Positions 34,680 through 41,568 of a stretch of DNA of 64,000 nt are shown piece after piece. The DNA is from CAZYLZ01 sp964648335 (GTDB lineage: Bacteria; Patescibacteriota; Minisyncoccia; Phycocordibacterales; UBA2100), in contig CAZYLZ010000005.1 of NCBI GenBank assembly GCA_964648335.1, forward strand, positions 1-64,000, in the 5' to 3' direction. The notes below the pieces were generated by a model. That model made no database searches, had not been told where the DNA came from, and saw nothing but the letters and a program-made list of their open reading frames with translations. Position 1 is the stretch's first letter. Each line of letters opens with the position of its first letter. A program made the position numbers and the translations under genes.

Positions 34680-35147
34680 TCACTTGGTGGTCGGCGGGAT
34701 GTAGAACACACCCGTACGATACGCTTCGAGCATGAGCTCGGTCGATTCCATCAAGGGTGCGGGAAGCGCGCCAGCGGCGAACCATCGCCACTCCCGGCAT
34801 TTGTGCGGCTCCATCACACGTGGCTCTCCACCCTCGTAATAGCCGAGCACCCCGATGTTGATGTAGTGCTTGCCGTCGGTTTTTATATACCGCATCTCCT
34901 CGGCAAGCGAGATGAGTGCGAAGCGTGTGATGACGAGTGCAGTTTCTTCGTAGACCTCGCTGCGCGCACTTTCGAAGATAGTCTGCCCAAATTCGAGGTG
35001 TCCTCCGGGAAACGCCCACTCGCCTGCGCCATGCGCTCCGATACGTTGTCCCAAGAGCAATTCCGAGCTCGCGTTGAAGATCATCACCCCGATGCCGATC
35101 TTCGGACGCTCGGGCAAACCATCAGGTCTCCTTTTCTGTGCAGACAT
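34680..35147 (-). CDS. NUDIX hydrolase
   Basis: A 155-residue NUDIX protein with the box GGHLEFGQTIFESARSEVYEE followed by TAL, preceded by VMIFNASSELLLGQR and WAFPGGH. The GGHLEFGE-like form is shared with MutT/NUDT15-type nucleotide pyrophosphatases. Substrate not determinable. SD GGAG lies 7 nt before the ATG. It follows a small zinc-ribbon gene by 55 nt and shares its promoter; a terminator follows. Confidence 0.92.
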   Translation of the reverse strand: MSAQKRRPDGLPERPKIGIGVMIFNASSELLLGQRIGAHGAGEWAFPGGHLEFGQTIFESARSEVYEETALVITRFALISLAEEMRYIKTDGKHYINIGVLGYYEGGEPRVMEPHKCREWRWFAAGALPAPLMESTELMLEAYRTGVFYIPPTTK

Positions 35148-35202
35148 CTGAATCTCCTGTGATGGAATTTGGCACGTGCCGTTGCATAAATGCTCGACAG
35201 CG

Positions 35203-35475
35203 TTACAGATCGTGGTCCTCGTACCGACGCGACTCCCGCTTTGAAGCTACAGCCGACGCTTTACCATCGGAGCCAAGCGCCGATTCGACATCGACAGCTC
35301 TGCTACATTTGGGGCACGCAACGCTAAAGTTCGGTTTCTCGTAAGCCTCTTCCTCGGGCGAGTATCCTGCAGGTACGTTTGTAAAGGTTACGAGCACTTC
35401 AGAGAGCGAGAACGAAAATTTGGTTCAGCAGTGTTTGCAAGAAACTATGCACCCTTCTTCGATGATTGTGGCCAT
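35203..35475 (-). pseudogene. Small zinc-ribbon gene interrupted by an in-frame TGA
   Basis: From ATG 35475 the frame reads MATIIEEGCIVSCKHC, then TGA (35427-35425), then continues open for 73 codons (TKFSFSLSEV ... NFSVACPKCSRAVDVES) to TAA at 35203. CKHC and CPKC together would make a four-cysteine zinc ribbon, so both parts belong to one gene. SD GAGG and a near-consensus promoter are intact. It is either a recent nonsense mutation, an assembly error, or a TGA read through. A downstream GTG start at 35397 would give only the second half. Confidence 0.65.
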
Positions 35476-35502
35476 TGTCTGTTCCTCGTGCTACCTGATT
35501 AT

Positions 35503-35531
35503 TTTATATATAGAAAGTCTCTTAAAGTCAA
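35503..35531 (-). promoter_or_regulatory. Promoter of the zinc-ribbon/NUDIX unit
   Basis: Minus-strand TTGACT (35531-35526), 17-bp spacer, TATAAA (35508-35503). Confidence 0.8.
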
Positions 35532-35625
35532 GTTTTACGGAATCAATGGAGTACATCTGTCTCTTCTGTCGTGCAAGACGTTAGAAAATACACGCACCGA
35601 CTAGTACGCCATGTTACCCGTGCAA

Positions 35626-35657
35626 TAAAAAACCGTCCAACGCTACTTGTTGAACGG
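35626..35657 (-). terminator. Terminator of dgkA
   Basis: Minus-strand stem CCGTTCAAC/GTTGGACGG (one mismatch) followed by TTTTTTATT. Confidence 0.8.
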
Positions 35658-35679
35658 CTCGAACTACTGTACTGTGTAT

Positions 35680-36051
35680 TTAGTGCGCCCAGACTACGAG
35701 CAAAGCAACGAGCACCGCTACAATCGACGACATGAGCGTCGCACCGGCGGCGCAGTCCTTGATCCGCTTTACGCGGACGTCCTGCCCTGGATGCACCATG
35801 TCTACCAGTATTTCGATGCTGGTATTGAGGATCTCGGTTATAGGCACCAAGATACCCGCCATCAATAAGAGCGCCACCTCGTGCGCCGACAGCGGCCACA
35901 GGTACCATCCAAGCACCACCGCGATTACAGCCTCGATGACGGCAATGCGCACAAAGCTGGGCTCGTTGAAGAACGCGTATCGGAGACCGTCGGCAGCAAA
36001 GCCAAAGGCCTTGAATGCGCGCGCAGGCGAAAGCGACTTTGCTATGTCCAA
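35680..36051 (-). CDS. dgkA: Diacylglycerol/undecaprenol kinase
   Basis: A 123-residue DgkA with three membrane helices. The active-site block EILNTSIEILVDMV (E..NT.IE) and VKRIKDCAAGATLMSS (KD..AGA) are present. Gram-positive-type members phosphorylate undecaprenol; which lipid is used here is unknown. It starts at TTG 36051 with SD GGAG 9 nt upstream, and has its own promoter and terminator. It is divergent from the orphan gene at 36212. Confidence 0.92.
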   Translation of the reverse strand: MDIAKSLSPARAFKAFGFAADGLRYAFFNEPSFVRIAVIEAVIAVVLGWYLWPLSAHEVALLLMAGILVPITEILNTSIEILVDMVHPGQDVRVKRIKDCAAGATLMSSIVAVLVALLVVWAH

Positions 36052-36094
36052 GGCAAATACTCCTATCTGTTCTAGTTGTGTTCTGCTGCTCGCG

Positions 36095-36122
36095 ATTATG
36101 CAGCATATTCGAGTAGTGTCAA
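36095..36122 (-). promoter_or_regulatory. Promoter of dgkA
   Basis: Minus-strand TTGACA (36122-36117), 16-bp spacer, CATAAT (36100-36095). Confidence 0.75.
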
Positions 36123-36151
36123 TTTACTGGCTACATAACCACGATACATAA

Positions 36152-36180
36152 TTGACAAACATCTAACTTTGTATTATTAT
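36152..36180 (+). promoter_or_regulatory. Promoter of the 36212 gene
   Basis: TTGACA (36152-36157), 17-bp spacer, TATTAT (36175-36180). Confidence 0.85.
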
Positions 36181-36211
36181 GGTTAAAGTAATAACCACGA
36201 AAGGGACTCAG

Positions 36212-36589
36212 ATGAACCTTTTCCGTATGTGGAAGAACCGCAAGGAACTTCTGCGCCGCAAAGCGATCCAAAGCGCCGAAGTCGGCGACTACAACACAAC
36301 GCTCGCCCAAATGAAGCAAGACCCAGTCTGGGGACCGCTCTTCAAGGTGACACTCGAGACGACGCACGAGTATCGCGCATGGCGTCCGCGGCGTGCCGGC
36401 ATGACCATCCATGACGCAGCCGGCAAAGCGAAGGCAAAGATCGAACAGCTCGGCGGCTACGACGTGCTGAGCGACCGCGGTCGCCTCGTGGTTCGTCACC
36501 GCGATACCGGCACCGTTTATACCGTGCGTCCCTGGACCGACAGCATCGACGCGGTGACACCGTGGCCCCAGGTAGGTTCCGCGGCCTAA
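36212..36589 (+). CDS. Basic orphan protein
   Basis: A 125-residue soluble, basic protein. N-terminal Arg/Lys-rich helix (MWKNRKELLRRKAIQS), a middle DPVWGPLFKVTLETTHEYRAW, a helix AAGKAKAKIEQLGGY and a C-terminal hairpin LVVRHRDTGTVYTV. No family recognised. The start at 36212 is set by AAAGGG and because the promoter starts transcription near 36187, downstream of the ATG at 36179. A terminator follows. Confidence 0.8.
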   Translation: MNLFRMWKNRKELLRRKAIQSAEVGDYNTTLAQMKQDPVWGPLFKVTLETTHEYRAWRPRRAGMTIHDAAGKAKAKIEQLGGYDVLSDRGRLVVRHRDTGTVYTVRPWTDSIDAVTPWPQVGSAA

Positions 36590-36614
36590 GAGACAAACGG
36601 TGCAGGCAACACCA

Positions 36615-36652
36615 GACCCGATGGAGTACGTTACTCCGTCGGGTCTATTTTA
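36615..36652 (+). terminator. Terminator of the 36212 gene
   Basis: Stem GACCCGATGGAGTA/TACTCCGTCGGGTC followed by TATTTTAT. Confidence 0.88.
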
Positions 36653-36698
36653 TGATCGAACCCTCGATATGCGCCGCCTTGATTCGGGCTTATAAACG

Positions 36699-36726
36699 TT
36701 GCCATTCCTCAAACTTTGGGTACAAT
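36699..36726 (+). promoter_or_regulatory. Promoter of the tRNA-Asn locus
   Basis: TTGCCA (36699-36704), 16-bp spacer, TACAAT (36721-36726). Transcription would start about 36733, four bases before the detached 5' piece of tRNA-Asn. Confidence 0.65.
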
Positions 36727-36736
36727 AGGCCGATAT

Positions 36737-36754
36737 TCCGGTGTAGCTCAGTGG
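36737..36754 (+). pseudogene. Detached 5' piece of a tRNA-Asn gene
   Basis: Eighteen bases identical to the first 18 of the intact tRNA-Asn at 36837 (acceptor 5' strand, D stem and start of the D loop), then divergence at CCCTGCGCCAAC. Confidence 0.8.
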
Positions 36755-36942
36755 CCCTGCGCCAACGCGAAAGTGATTGAGAGAAGCATGGAATGTAAAA
36801 TGTTCGTTTAGATTTAGGTCTTAACGAATCGTCTGCTCCGGTGTAGCTCAGTGGTAGAGCAGCTCGCTGTTAACGAGTTGGTCGTAGGTTCGAATCCTAC
36901 CGCCGGAGCAGACGATTTGTTGGTAAGTATGTTGGCGCAGGG
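36755..36942. repeat. 12-bp terminal inverted repeats enclosing the intact tRNA-Asn
   Basis: CCCTGCGCCAAC at 36755-36766 and its exact reverse complement GTTGGCGCAGGG at 36931-36942. The 188-bp unit between and including them carries the intact tRNA-Asn and sits between the broken 5' and 3' pieces of another tRNA-Asn copy. Confidence 0.8.
36837..36908 (+). tRNA. tRNA-Asn (GTT), intact
   Basis: Acceptor TCCGGTG/CGCCGGA, D stem GCTC/GAGC, anticodon loop CTGTTAA (GTT), T arm GTAGG-TTCGAAT-CCTAC, discriminator G, no encoded CCA. Flanks pair for a further 14 bp (GAATCGTCTGC against GCAGACGATT and beyond), giving a 21-bp acceptor-side helix in the precursor. Confidence 0.95.
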
Positions 36943-36986
36943 TCTTATGGCGCAGCTCCTGCCTGCCCTGAAGGGCCGCCGGTAGG

Positions 36987-37029
36987 GTTAACGAGTTGGT
37001 CGTTGGTTCGAGTCCTACCGCCGGAGCCA
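36987..37029 (+). pseudogene. Detached 3' piece of a tRNA-Asn gene with CCA
   Basis: Matches the intact tRNA-Asn from the anticodon to the discriminator with two T-arm differences (one breaks a T-stem pair) and, unlike the intact copy, is followed by CCA. No matching 5' half is adjacent; the 5' piece lies 230 bp upstream. Confidence 0.8.
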
Positions 37030-37045
37030 GTTTATAATAAACACA

Positions 37046-37473
37046 ATGAGACGCTTCTTATATAAACAGTCCCTTGTGTTCCTTGGCCTATTCCCATTTC
37101 TCTTTGGATATAACTTATTATTCTATTCTTCATTTACTGCAAACCTCCAGGCAATATTGGTTGTGTGTTTACCAATCGAAATAATTCTTTTTTTGTAGGA
37201 CGAAGAAAAGCGGCATCTTTTGCGCCACTTGCGGCAGCGCCGGAGAGCAATAAAAAGATAACCTGGGGTTTTGCCCTAGTAGGTTGTGTTCCCATTGCGC
37301 TGATATACCTCGTAGACTTTTTGGGCGGATACTTTCCAACCCTCAAAGAAGTTTTCTTTATTTTGTACGTGCCATTTATCAGTTCGCTCATTATCCTTGT
37401 GGCGTTTGGTATAGCAGCTATTTCTATAGCGATACTTGTGATTTGGTACGTAATTCCCGAATTACGTAAGTAG
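37046..37473 (+). pseudogene. Small membrane protein gene frameshifted at a T run
   Basis: ATG 37046 opens 50 codons (MRRFLYKQSLVFLGL ... PIEIILFL) ending at TAG 37196-37198. The next frame, open from before this point to 37473, continues naturally as FVGRRKAASFAPLAA ... IWYVIPELRK. The junction is a run of seven T (about 37188-37194); one extra T would restore a protein of about 142 residues with four membrane helices. A -10 TATAAT (37033-37038) ends 7 nt before the ATG, leaderless. It is a sequencing error, real mutation or slippage site. Confidence 0.65.
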
Positions 37474-37532
37474 CCTGGGTAGTTTGAAAATAGGCTCTAA
37501 CGTCGTCCACTACGTGGAGCAAATGATTGAAG

Positions 37533-37558
37533 GGCGCCCAAGTGGGCGCTTTTCATTT
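37533..37558 (+). terminator. Terminator after the 37046 gene
   Basis: Stem GCGCCC/GGGCGC with AAGT loop followed by TTTTCATTT. Confidence 0.75.
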
Positions 37559-37746
37559 ACTCCGAGCAGTGCCCGAAAGGGTACGGGTAGGATTCGACGA
37601 TGACGAGCATATCGCGCGGAGTGAGCTTCGAGCGAGTATGATGTGAGTCGTGTTCAGATCCTTCAAGGATCGAGATCCCTACGACCAGGTCAGATTACGC
37701 AACGAAATTCAGCTCTACGTGGGGTCTGACCCCAATTCCACGGCGC
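37559..37746. other. Intergenic region with palindromes
   Basis: No credible gene. Holds GATCCTTCAAGGATC (about 37666) and GGGGTCTGACCCC (37721-37733), a short palindrome resembling REP-type elements. Confidence 0.5.
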
Positions 37747-38355
37747 TTATATGGCCGTCAATTGCCACGCCTTTATCGCAGGAATGGGGTGTATAAGCAT
37801 GATGGTGCTCAAAATTAGACTGTCGTGAGAAAAGATTAGAGCCAACAATTCGAAAACGAAAATTAAAATGAAGATCTGATACGTACGAAGCCGCGTAGCG
37901 GTATATAGCCCAATCGACATAATGATCGCATCGCACATCGAGTTAATTACTGCGTCCCCAAAATATCCCAACGAGATGGTCTCGGTCCTGAAACGATTGA
38001 GTACATATTCAGTATGCTCGATCACCTCCCACAAGACCGCCGTCACGATACCTGCCAGAAACGCGTATCTAAGCGGTACCTTCGGAAAAAACATTCTAAA
38101 TATAAGCGCGATGATGACGCCATGGAGGAAATGAGCAAGCGAATACCAATCGGCAATCTGTTGCGAGTTCTCCGAGCCGGTGCCCCACAGGCTAACGTAG
38201 CCGCTTTTGCTTATGAGGGGCTGCCCGTGCCAAAACAGATAAATACCAAGAAGCGTGTACACCAGCATGAGCAAGGGAAGACGCACCTGAGGCACGAAGT
38301 TTCCGTTAGCCTGAATCCATTTTTTTGGCAGGTACTTCATCGGATTGAACTTCAT
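37747..38355 (-). CDS. DUF2585 / UPF0314 membrane protein
   Basis: A 202-residue membrane protein with the UPF0314 pattern: WYSLAHFLHG near residue 66, AVLWEVIEHTEYVLNRFR with TETISLGYFGDAVINSM near residues 108-145, and the closing FSHDSLILSTIMLIHP ... IKAWQ. Function unknown. The start at 38355 (MKFNPMKYL) is a best guess; no SD is visible and a TATAGT -10-like sequence lies about 50 nt upstream. It is divergent from the 38446 gene. Confidence 0.8.
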   Translation of the reverse strand: MKFNPMKYLPKKWIQANGNFVPQVRLPLLMLVYTLLGIYLFWHGQPLISKSGYVSLWGTGSENSQQIADWYSLAHFLHGVIIALIFRMFFPKVPLRYAFLAGIVTAVLWEVIEHTEYVLNRFRTETISLGYFGDAVINSMCDAIIMSIGLYTATRLRTYQIFILIFVFELLALIFSHDSLILSTIMLIHPIPAIKAWQLTAI

Positions 38356-38445
38356 AAGTATCTCATGATTGGCTCGGCCCAACGCGAGCCTGCTTGGGAT
38401 AAGAACTATAAAGGCAGGTTGTATCGGATTTGCTATACTCTTGCC

Positions 38446-38871
38446 ATGACATCCATAAACCCGTACATAAACTTTAACGGCAATGCCGAAGAAGCGCTTA
38501 CCTTTTATAAGTCGGTTTTTGGCGGAGAATTTTCCAGCATCGTCCGCTTTAAAGACCTCGCTAGCGACGAGTTCCCCGTACCCGAAGCAGAGGCCGATAA
38601 GATCATGCGTATAGTACTGCCCATCGGAAACAGCATGCTCATCGCCAACGATGTCCCACAAGCAATGGGCCGCGTGAGCGAGAGCGAGAACCGATCTAAG
38701 ATTGCCGTAGCCACAGAGAGCAAAGAAGAAGCGGAGAGGATTTTTGCCGGCCTCTCGGTGGGTGGGGCGGTAGAGATGCCGATGGCACAGAGCCCCTGGG
38801 GTACGTACTTTGCGATGTTTCGCGACAAGTACGGTATCGAATGGACGGTCGAGTACTCGCTAAACGCTTAG
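38446..38871 (+). CDS. VOC/PhnB-like glyoxalase-fold protein
   Basis: A 141-residue VOC-superfamily protein: NPYINFNGNAEEALTFYKSVFGG, MHSxL-like IVLPIGNSMLIANDV, and the end PWGTYFAMFRDKYGIEW, all typical of the PhnB/3-demethylubiquinone-methyltransferase-like group. Substrate unknown. The start at 38446 is fixed by the extended -10 TGCTATACT (38431-38439), which ends 6 nt before the ATG; the mRNA is leaderless. Confidence 0.92.
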   Translation: MTSINPYINFNGNAEEALTFYKSVFGGEFSSIVRFKDLASDEFPVPEAEADKIMRIVLPIGNSMLIANDVPQAMGRVSESENRSKIAVATESKEEAERIFAGLSVGGAVEMPMAQSPWGTYFAMFRDKYGIEWTVEYSLNA

Positions 38872-38918
38872 AGATTGTTTTGCTATTTCTTTGCAGACGT
38901 AAGCCCGTAGCAAACTTA

Positions 38919-38947
38919 TTGACATAGTGCATTTCTTGTCATATTGT
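38919..38947 (+). promoter_or_regulatory. Promoter of the 38980 gene
   Basis: TTGACA (38919-38924), 17-bp spacer, TATTGT (38942-38947). Confidence 0.8.
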
Positions 38948-38979
38948 ACCGCCAGTAGCCACAACTGGAGGAACGAACA

Positions 38980-39396
38980 ATGCGCGCAATGGGAAGAGCT
39001 GCCTGGAGCGACCCGGTGGCAACACGGTCTCTCTACTATCTCACCGAAGACAGCTTTCGTTCGATAATCGTGCACGAGCTCAACAAAGATGGCACATCGC
39101 GTCGGCAACTCCGCCACATCGAAGGCGATACAGTCGGACACTGTTGGGCAGCAGGACGACTCAAGCCCGGCGACATCCTTCTCTGCGACGCACTGAGCGG
39201 CGATGGATTCTACGACTGGTACCTGATCGACTATACCAACTATGCAAATCGGCCAGGCGTGCAGATGCAATTGGTGCCGTACAAATTCGGTGCCTATGCG
39301 ATGCCAGCCAAGAAGCTCGATGGTTTTACGACTCGAGACTATGGTCTGCTTCTTGCCGGCCTACAGGTCGAGGTCATGACCAATTTGCCCGCATAA
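38980..39396 (+). CDS. Orphan soluble protein
   Basis: A 138-residue protein of unknown family; the central part is rich in aromatic residues (GDGFYDWYLIDYTNYANRPG) and includes LKPGDILLCDALSG. SD GGAGG lies 8 nt before the ATG. Own promoter and terminator. Confidence 0.8.
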   Translation: MRAMGRAAWSDPVATRSLYYLTEDSFRSIIVHELNKDGTSRRQLRHIEGDTVGHCWAAGRLKPGDILLCDALSGDGFYDWYLIDYTNYANRPGVQMQLVPYKFGAYAMPAKKLDGFTTRDYGLLLAGLQVEVMTNLPA

Positions 39397-39409
39397 CGCG
39401 GCACAACGA

Positions 39410-39446
39410 CCCACCAGCGGAAAACCCGCTTCGGTGGGTTTTTTGT
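39410..39446 (+). terminator. Terminator of the 38980 gene (repeat copy 1)
   Basis: Two-part stem CCCACC-a-GCGG / CCGC-ttc-GGTGGG followed by TTTTTTG. Nearly identical to the terminator at 41474-41511. Confidence 0.9.
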
Positions 39447-39502
39447 TTGTGGCGATAGCTCGGATTGATTGATCTCTTTTGGCTTGGCCCGATCCTGTTT
39501 TA

Positions 39503-39542
39503 AATAGGATACCCCGGCACTGTCATACAACAGTACCGGGGT
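39503..39542 (-). terminator. Terminator of the 39552 gene
   Basis: Minus-strand stem ACCCCGGTACTGT/ACAGTGCCGGGGT followed by ATCCTATTT. Confidence 0.8.
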
Positions 39543-39551
39543 AGGTAGAAC

Positions 39552-40286
39552 TTATGCGTTATCGACACGGTCCGCGGGCTTCCAATCGTCAGGCGGATCC
39601 TTGCTTTTGTCCGGCTTCCAGCCGGGATAGAACGACGCCGTGACGAGCCACGAATCCGCCCGTTCTTCGTCGTAGCATTTCTGCATCTCGGCCTTTAGTT
39701 CCTCGGTTAGCTCTTTTGGTTGCAACCATGCCGAGTCGTTCTCGATTTTGTACTCCCACCAGATATCGGTGTACATCGGGTACTGCTTAAGCGCTGCGAT
39801 CAGCTCGCTGCAGAGCTTTCGCTCCAGCGCCTTATCTGTAGGAAGAGTGTGATGATCGTACGCGAGCACCGTATCGCCATAGAGGCCGTTCTTAACGATG
39901 TACATCGGTTTTGGCGCTCCACTCCACCCCGGTGCGTGATCCTGCTGACGCATCTGTTGCATCGCCGACCCCACGAATGCGCTGTGAAATTGCTGGCGGA
40001 CAATCTTGAACAAATCCCAATTTTTGCGAAAGGCGTCTTTGTTGAGGATCGGAATTTCTTTATTGCGCCAATTTTTACGAACCGATAATTCTCCCGAATT
40101 GAGTGCTCTTGAAATTGCCACGTCGCTCGGGAATACCGCAAGTAATTGGCCGCGTTTTACGAGCCGCTCTGCTCTTTTGAAGTGCCTCTCGAACAGGTCT
40201 TCGTAGCTTTTGACGCCAAACATTTCGCACAGAAGCTCCGTGCTCGGAAATGTCTGAGTAAAGCTTTCATACGATGCTTGTGACAT
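39552..40286 (-). CDS. Orphan soluble protein
   Basis: A 244-residue protein, unknown family. The N-terminal half is helical and basic (LFERHFKRAERLVKRGQLL, KNWRNKEIPI), the C-terminal half has Trp-rich segments (YTDIWWEYKIENDSAWL, FYPGWKPDKSKDPPDDWKP). SD GGAGG precedes ATG 40286. Own promoter and terminator. Confidence 0.8.
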   Translation of the reverse strand: MSQASYESFTQTFPSTELLCEMFGVKSYEDLFERHFKRAERLVKRGQLLAVFPSDVAISRALNSGELSVRKNWRNKEIPILNKDAFRKNWDLFKIVRQQFHSAFVGSAMQQMRQQDHAPGWSGAPKPMYIVKNGLYGDTVLAYDHHTLPTDKALERKLCSELIAALKQYPMYTDIWWEYKIENDSAWLQPKELTEELKAEMQKCYDEERADSWLVTASFYPGWKPDKSKDPPDDWKPADRVDNA

Positions 40287-40324
40287 TGATACCTCCGACT
40301 GTCATTTTCAACTGACCACACATT

Positions 40325-40352
40325 ACCATATATCGATCTTTCAAGTACTCAA
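40325..40352 (-). promoter_or_regulatory. Promoter of the 39552 gene
   Basis: Minus-strand TTGAGT (40352-40347), 16-bp spacer, TATGGT (40330-40325). Confidence 0.6.
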
Positions 40353-40397
40353 CGCATGTCAGATGACCAGCTGGCACCTTTATGATGGGCACGTTAT

Positions 40398-40430
40398 GAA
40401 AACCCACCGACATACACTGTCGGTGGGTTT
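40398..40430 (-). terminator. Terminator of the 40437 gene
   Basis: Stem AACCCACCGACA/TGTCGGTGGGTT with a 5-nt loop and TTTT on the minus-strand side. Confidence 0.85.
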
Positions 40431-40436
40431 GACTTA

Positions 40437-40931
40437 CTAAACAAGGCGATGGTGCAGCCAAAGATCTTTCTCGTCGTCTACCCTCTCTCGCAACAGAGGC
40501 GGTGAAGCGTCTGGTGCGAGTTTGTACAGCCGGTCATCGTTGACGAACGAAATTTCGAATGGCCGCATATCGATGCCGCGAATAGTATCGAGGCTCAGGT
40601 ACAACTCGTGCTCTTTGCTCAGGTACTTGTAGACAACCGTAAGTCCCAGCGCGTTTGCATGCAGATTACGCTTGAGTTTTGTCCCTACGTGGGACAGAAG
40701 CGCTACGCCAAAGCCGTATATGATAGGCTCGCGCAGCACGTCGACAGTGGTCTGCATGCTCGAGATAGTACTCGATGGATAGTCGGCAAGCGGGCAGAAC
40801 GACGCAATGATAGTCTTGTCGCGTACAATCTCTTCGACGATACGGCACTGGTGCATGCCGCCGCTATAGTATGCGCAGTTCGGGCATTCGCCACAGTGGC
40901 TTACGAGTCCGAGTACTTTAGGGGCTGCCAT
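40437..40931 (-). CDS. Cysteine-rich N-terminal domain orphan protein
   Basis: A 164-residue protein whose first 50 residues carry metal-site-like cysteines: HCGECPNCAYYSGG, HQCRIVEE and SFCPLADYP. The rest has no recognised family (LSKEHELYLSLDTIRGIDMRPFE-like strands). SD AAGGAG precedes the ATG. Own promoter and terminator. Confidence 0.78.
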   Translation of the reverse strand: MAAPKVLGLVSHCGECPNCAYYSGGMHQCRIVEEIVRDKTIIASFCPLADYPSSTISSMQTTVDVLREPIIYGFGVALLSHVGTKLKRNLHANALGLTVVYKYLSKEHELYLSLDTIRGIDMRPFEISFVNDDRLYKLAPDASPPLLRERVDDEKDLWLHHRLV

Positions 40932-40985
40932 GGTGTCTCCTTGAGTTCGTTCGGGTGCGGATACTGAGCAATCATACTGGGGCGC

Positions 40986-41014
40986 ACGGTAGCCTACTCG
41001 GCACGCACAGTCAA
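40986..41014 (-). promoter_or_regulatory. Promoter of the 40437 gene
   Basis: Minus-strand TTGACT (41014-41009), 17-bp spacer, TACCGT (40991-40986). Confidence 0.6.
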
Positions 41015-41058
41015 TCGAACGGATTCATGTAGATCATCGTTGGTCAGAATTGGAATTA

Positions 41059-41087
41059 TTGACAACTTCAATTTTATGATGTAATAT
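41059..41087 (+). promoter_or_regulatory. Promoter of the 41119 gene
   Basis: TTGACA (41059-41064), 17-bp spacer, TAATAT (41082-41087). Confidence 0.8.
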
Positions 41088-41118
41088 TCGTCCGGTAATA
41101 AACCGGAGGAGAGTTACG

Positions 41119-41472
41119 ATGCCGACAATTCCCAACCCAAAGATCTTCGTACAGCCCTTCCTCGAGCTCACGCTCGCAGGCACCGCGAGCAAGAGTCTGA
41201 GTAGCGAGGGCGTCATGTTCATCGATGTCGGTGGAAGGATCGACGACTTCATCACCGACAAAAACGAGCCCACTGAACTGCTCGTTCGTTTGTGCAAGAG
41301 GATTGCCAAAGCAGGTGCGGTAGTAACCAGCTTCCAGCGGTACGCAGGAAGCGGCGGCGCTAGCCACATGCTGCGCGGGGATGCCCTCTTCGCTCGGATG
41401 GCCACTATCGATCAACCGCCCAAAGAGACGCTTGCGTACGAATATCGCGTGCCCGTCTATCGCGGCCCCTAA
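41119..41472 (+). CDS. Orphan soluble protein
   Basis: A 117-residue protein of unknown family with a beta-rich start (KIFVQPFLELTLAG), a central MFIDVGGRIDDFI and a helix LLVRLCKRIAKAGAVV. SD GGAGGAG precedes the ATG. Own promoter and terminator. Confidence 0.8.
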   Translation: MPTIPNPKIFVQPFLELTLAGTASKSLSSEGVMFIDVGGRIDDFITDKNEPTELLVRLCKRIAKAGAVVTSFQRYAGSGGASHMLRGDALFARMATIDQPPKETLAYEYRVPVYRGP

Positions 41473-41473
41473 G

Positions 41474-41511
41474 CCCACCAGCGGAAAATCCGCTTCGGTG
41501 GGTTTTCTGTT
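41474..41511 (+). terminator. Terminator of the 41119 gene (repeat copy 2)
   Basis: Same two-part stem as at 39410-39446, 36 of 38 positions alike, followed by TTTTCTGTTTT. Confidence 0.9.
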
Positions 41512-41522
41512 TTCTTGTATAC

Positions 41523-41550
41523 AAAAAACCGCGAAGGATATCCTTCGCGG
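41523..41550 (-). terminator. Terminator of the M29 aminopeptidase gene
   Basis: Perfect 22-bp palindrome (CCGCGAAGGAT and its complement) followed on the minus strand by TTTTTTG. Confidence 0.88.
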
Positions 41551-41568
41551 CGTACTAGTTTTACGAGT

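Noticed and set aside
36755..36942. Reading the inverted repeats around tRNA-Asn as a CRISPR or insertion sequence
   Set aside because: There are only two inverted copies, no spacer array and no transposase gene; it is reported as an inverted-repeat unit of unknown origin.
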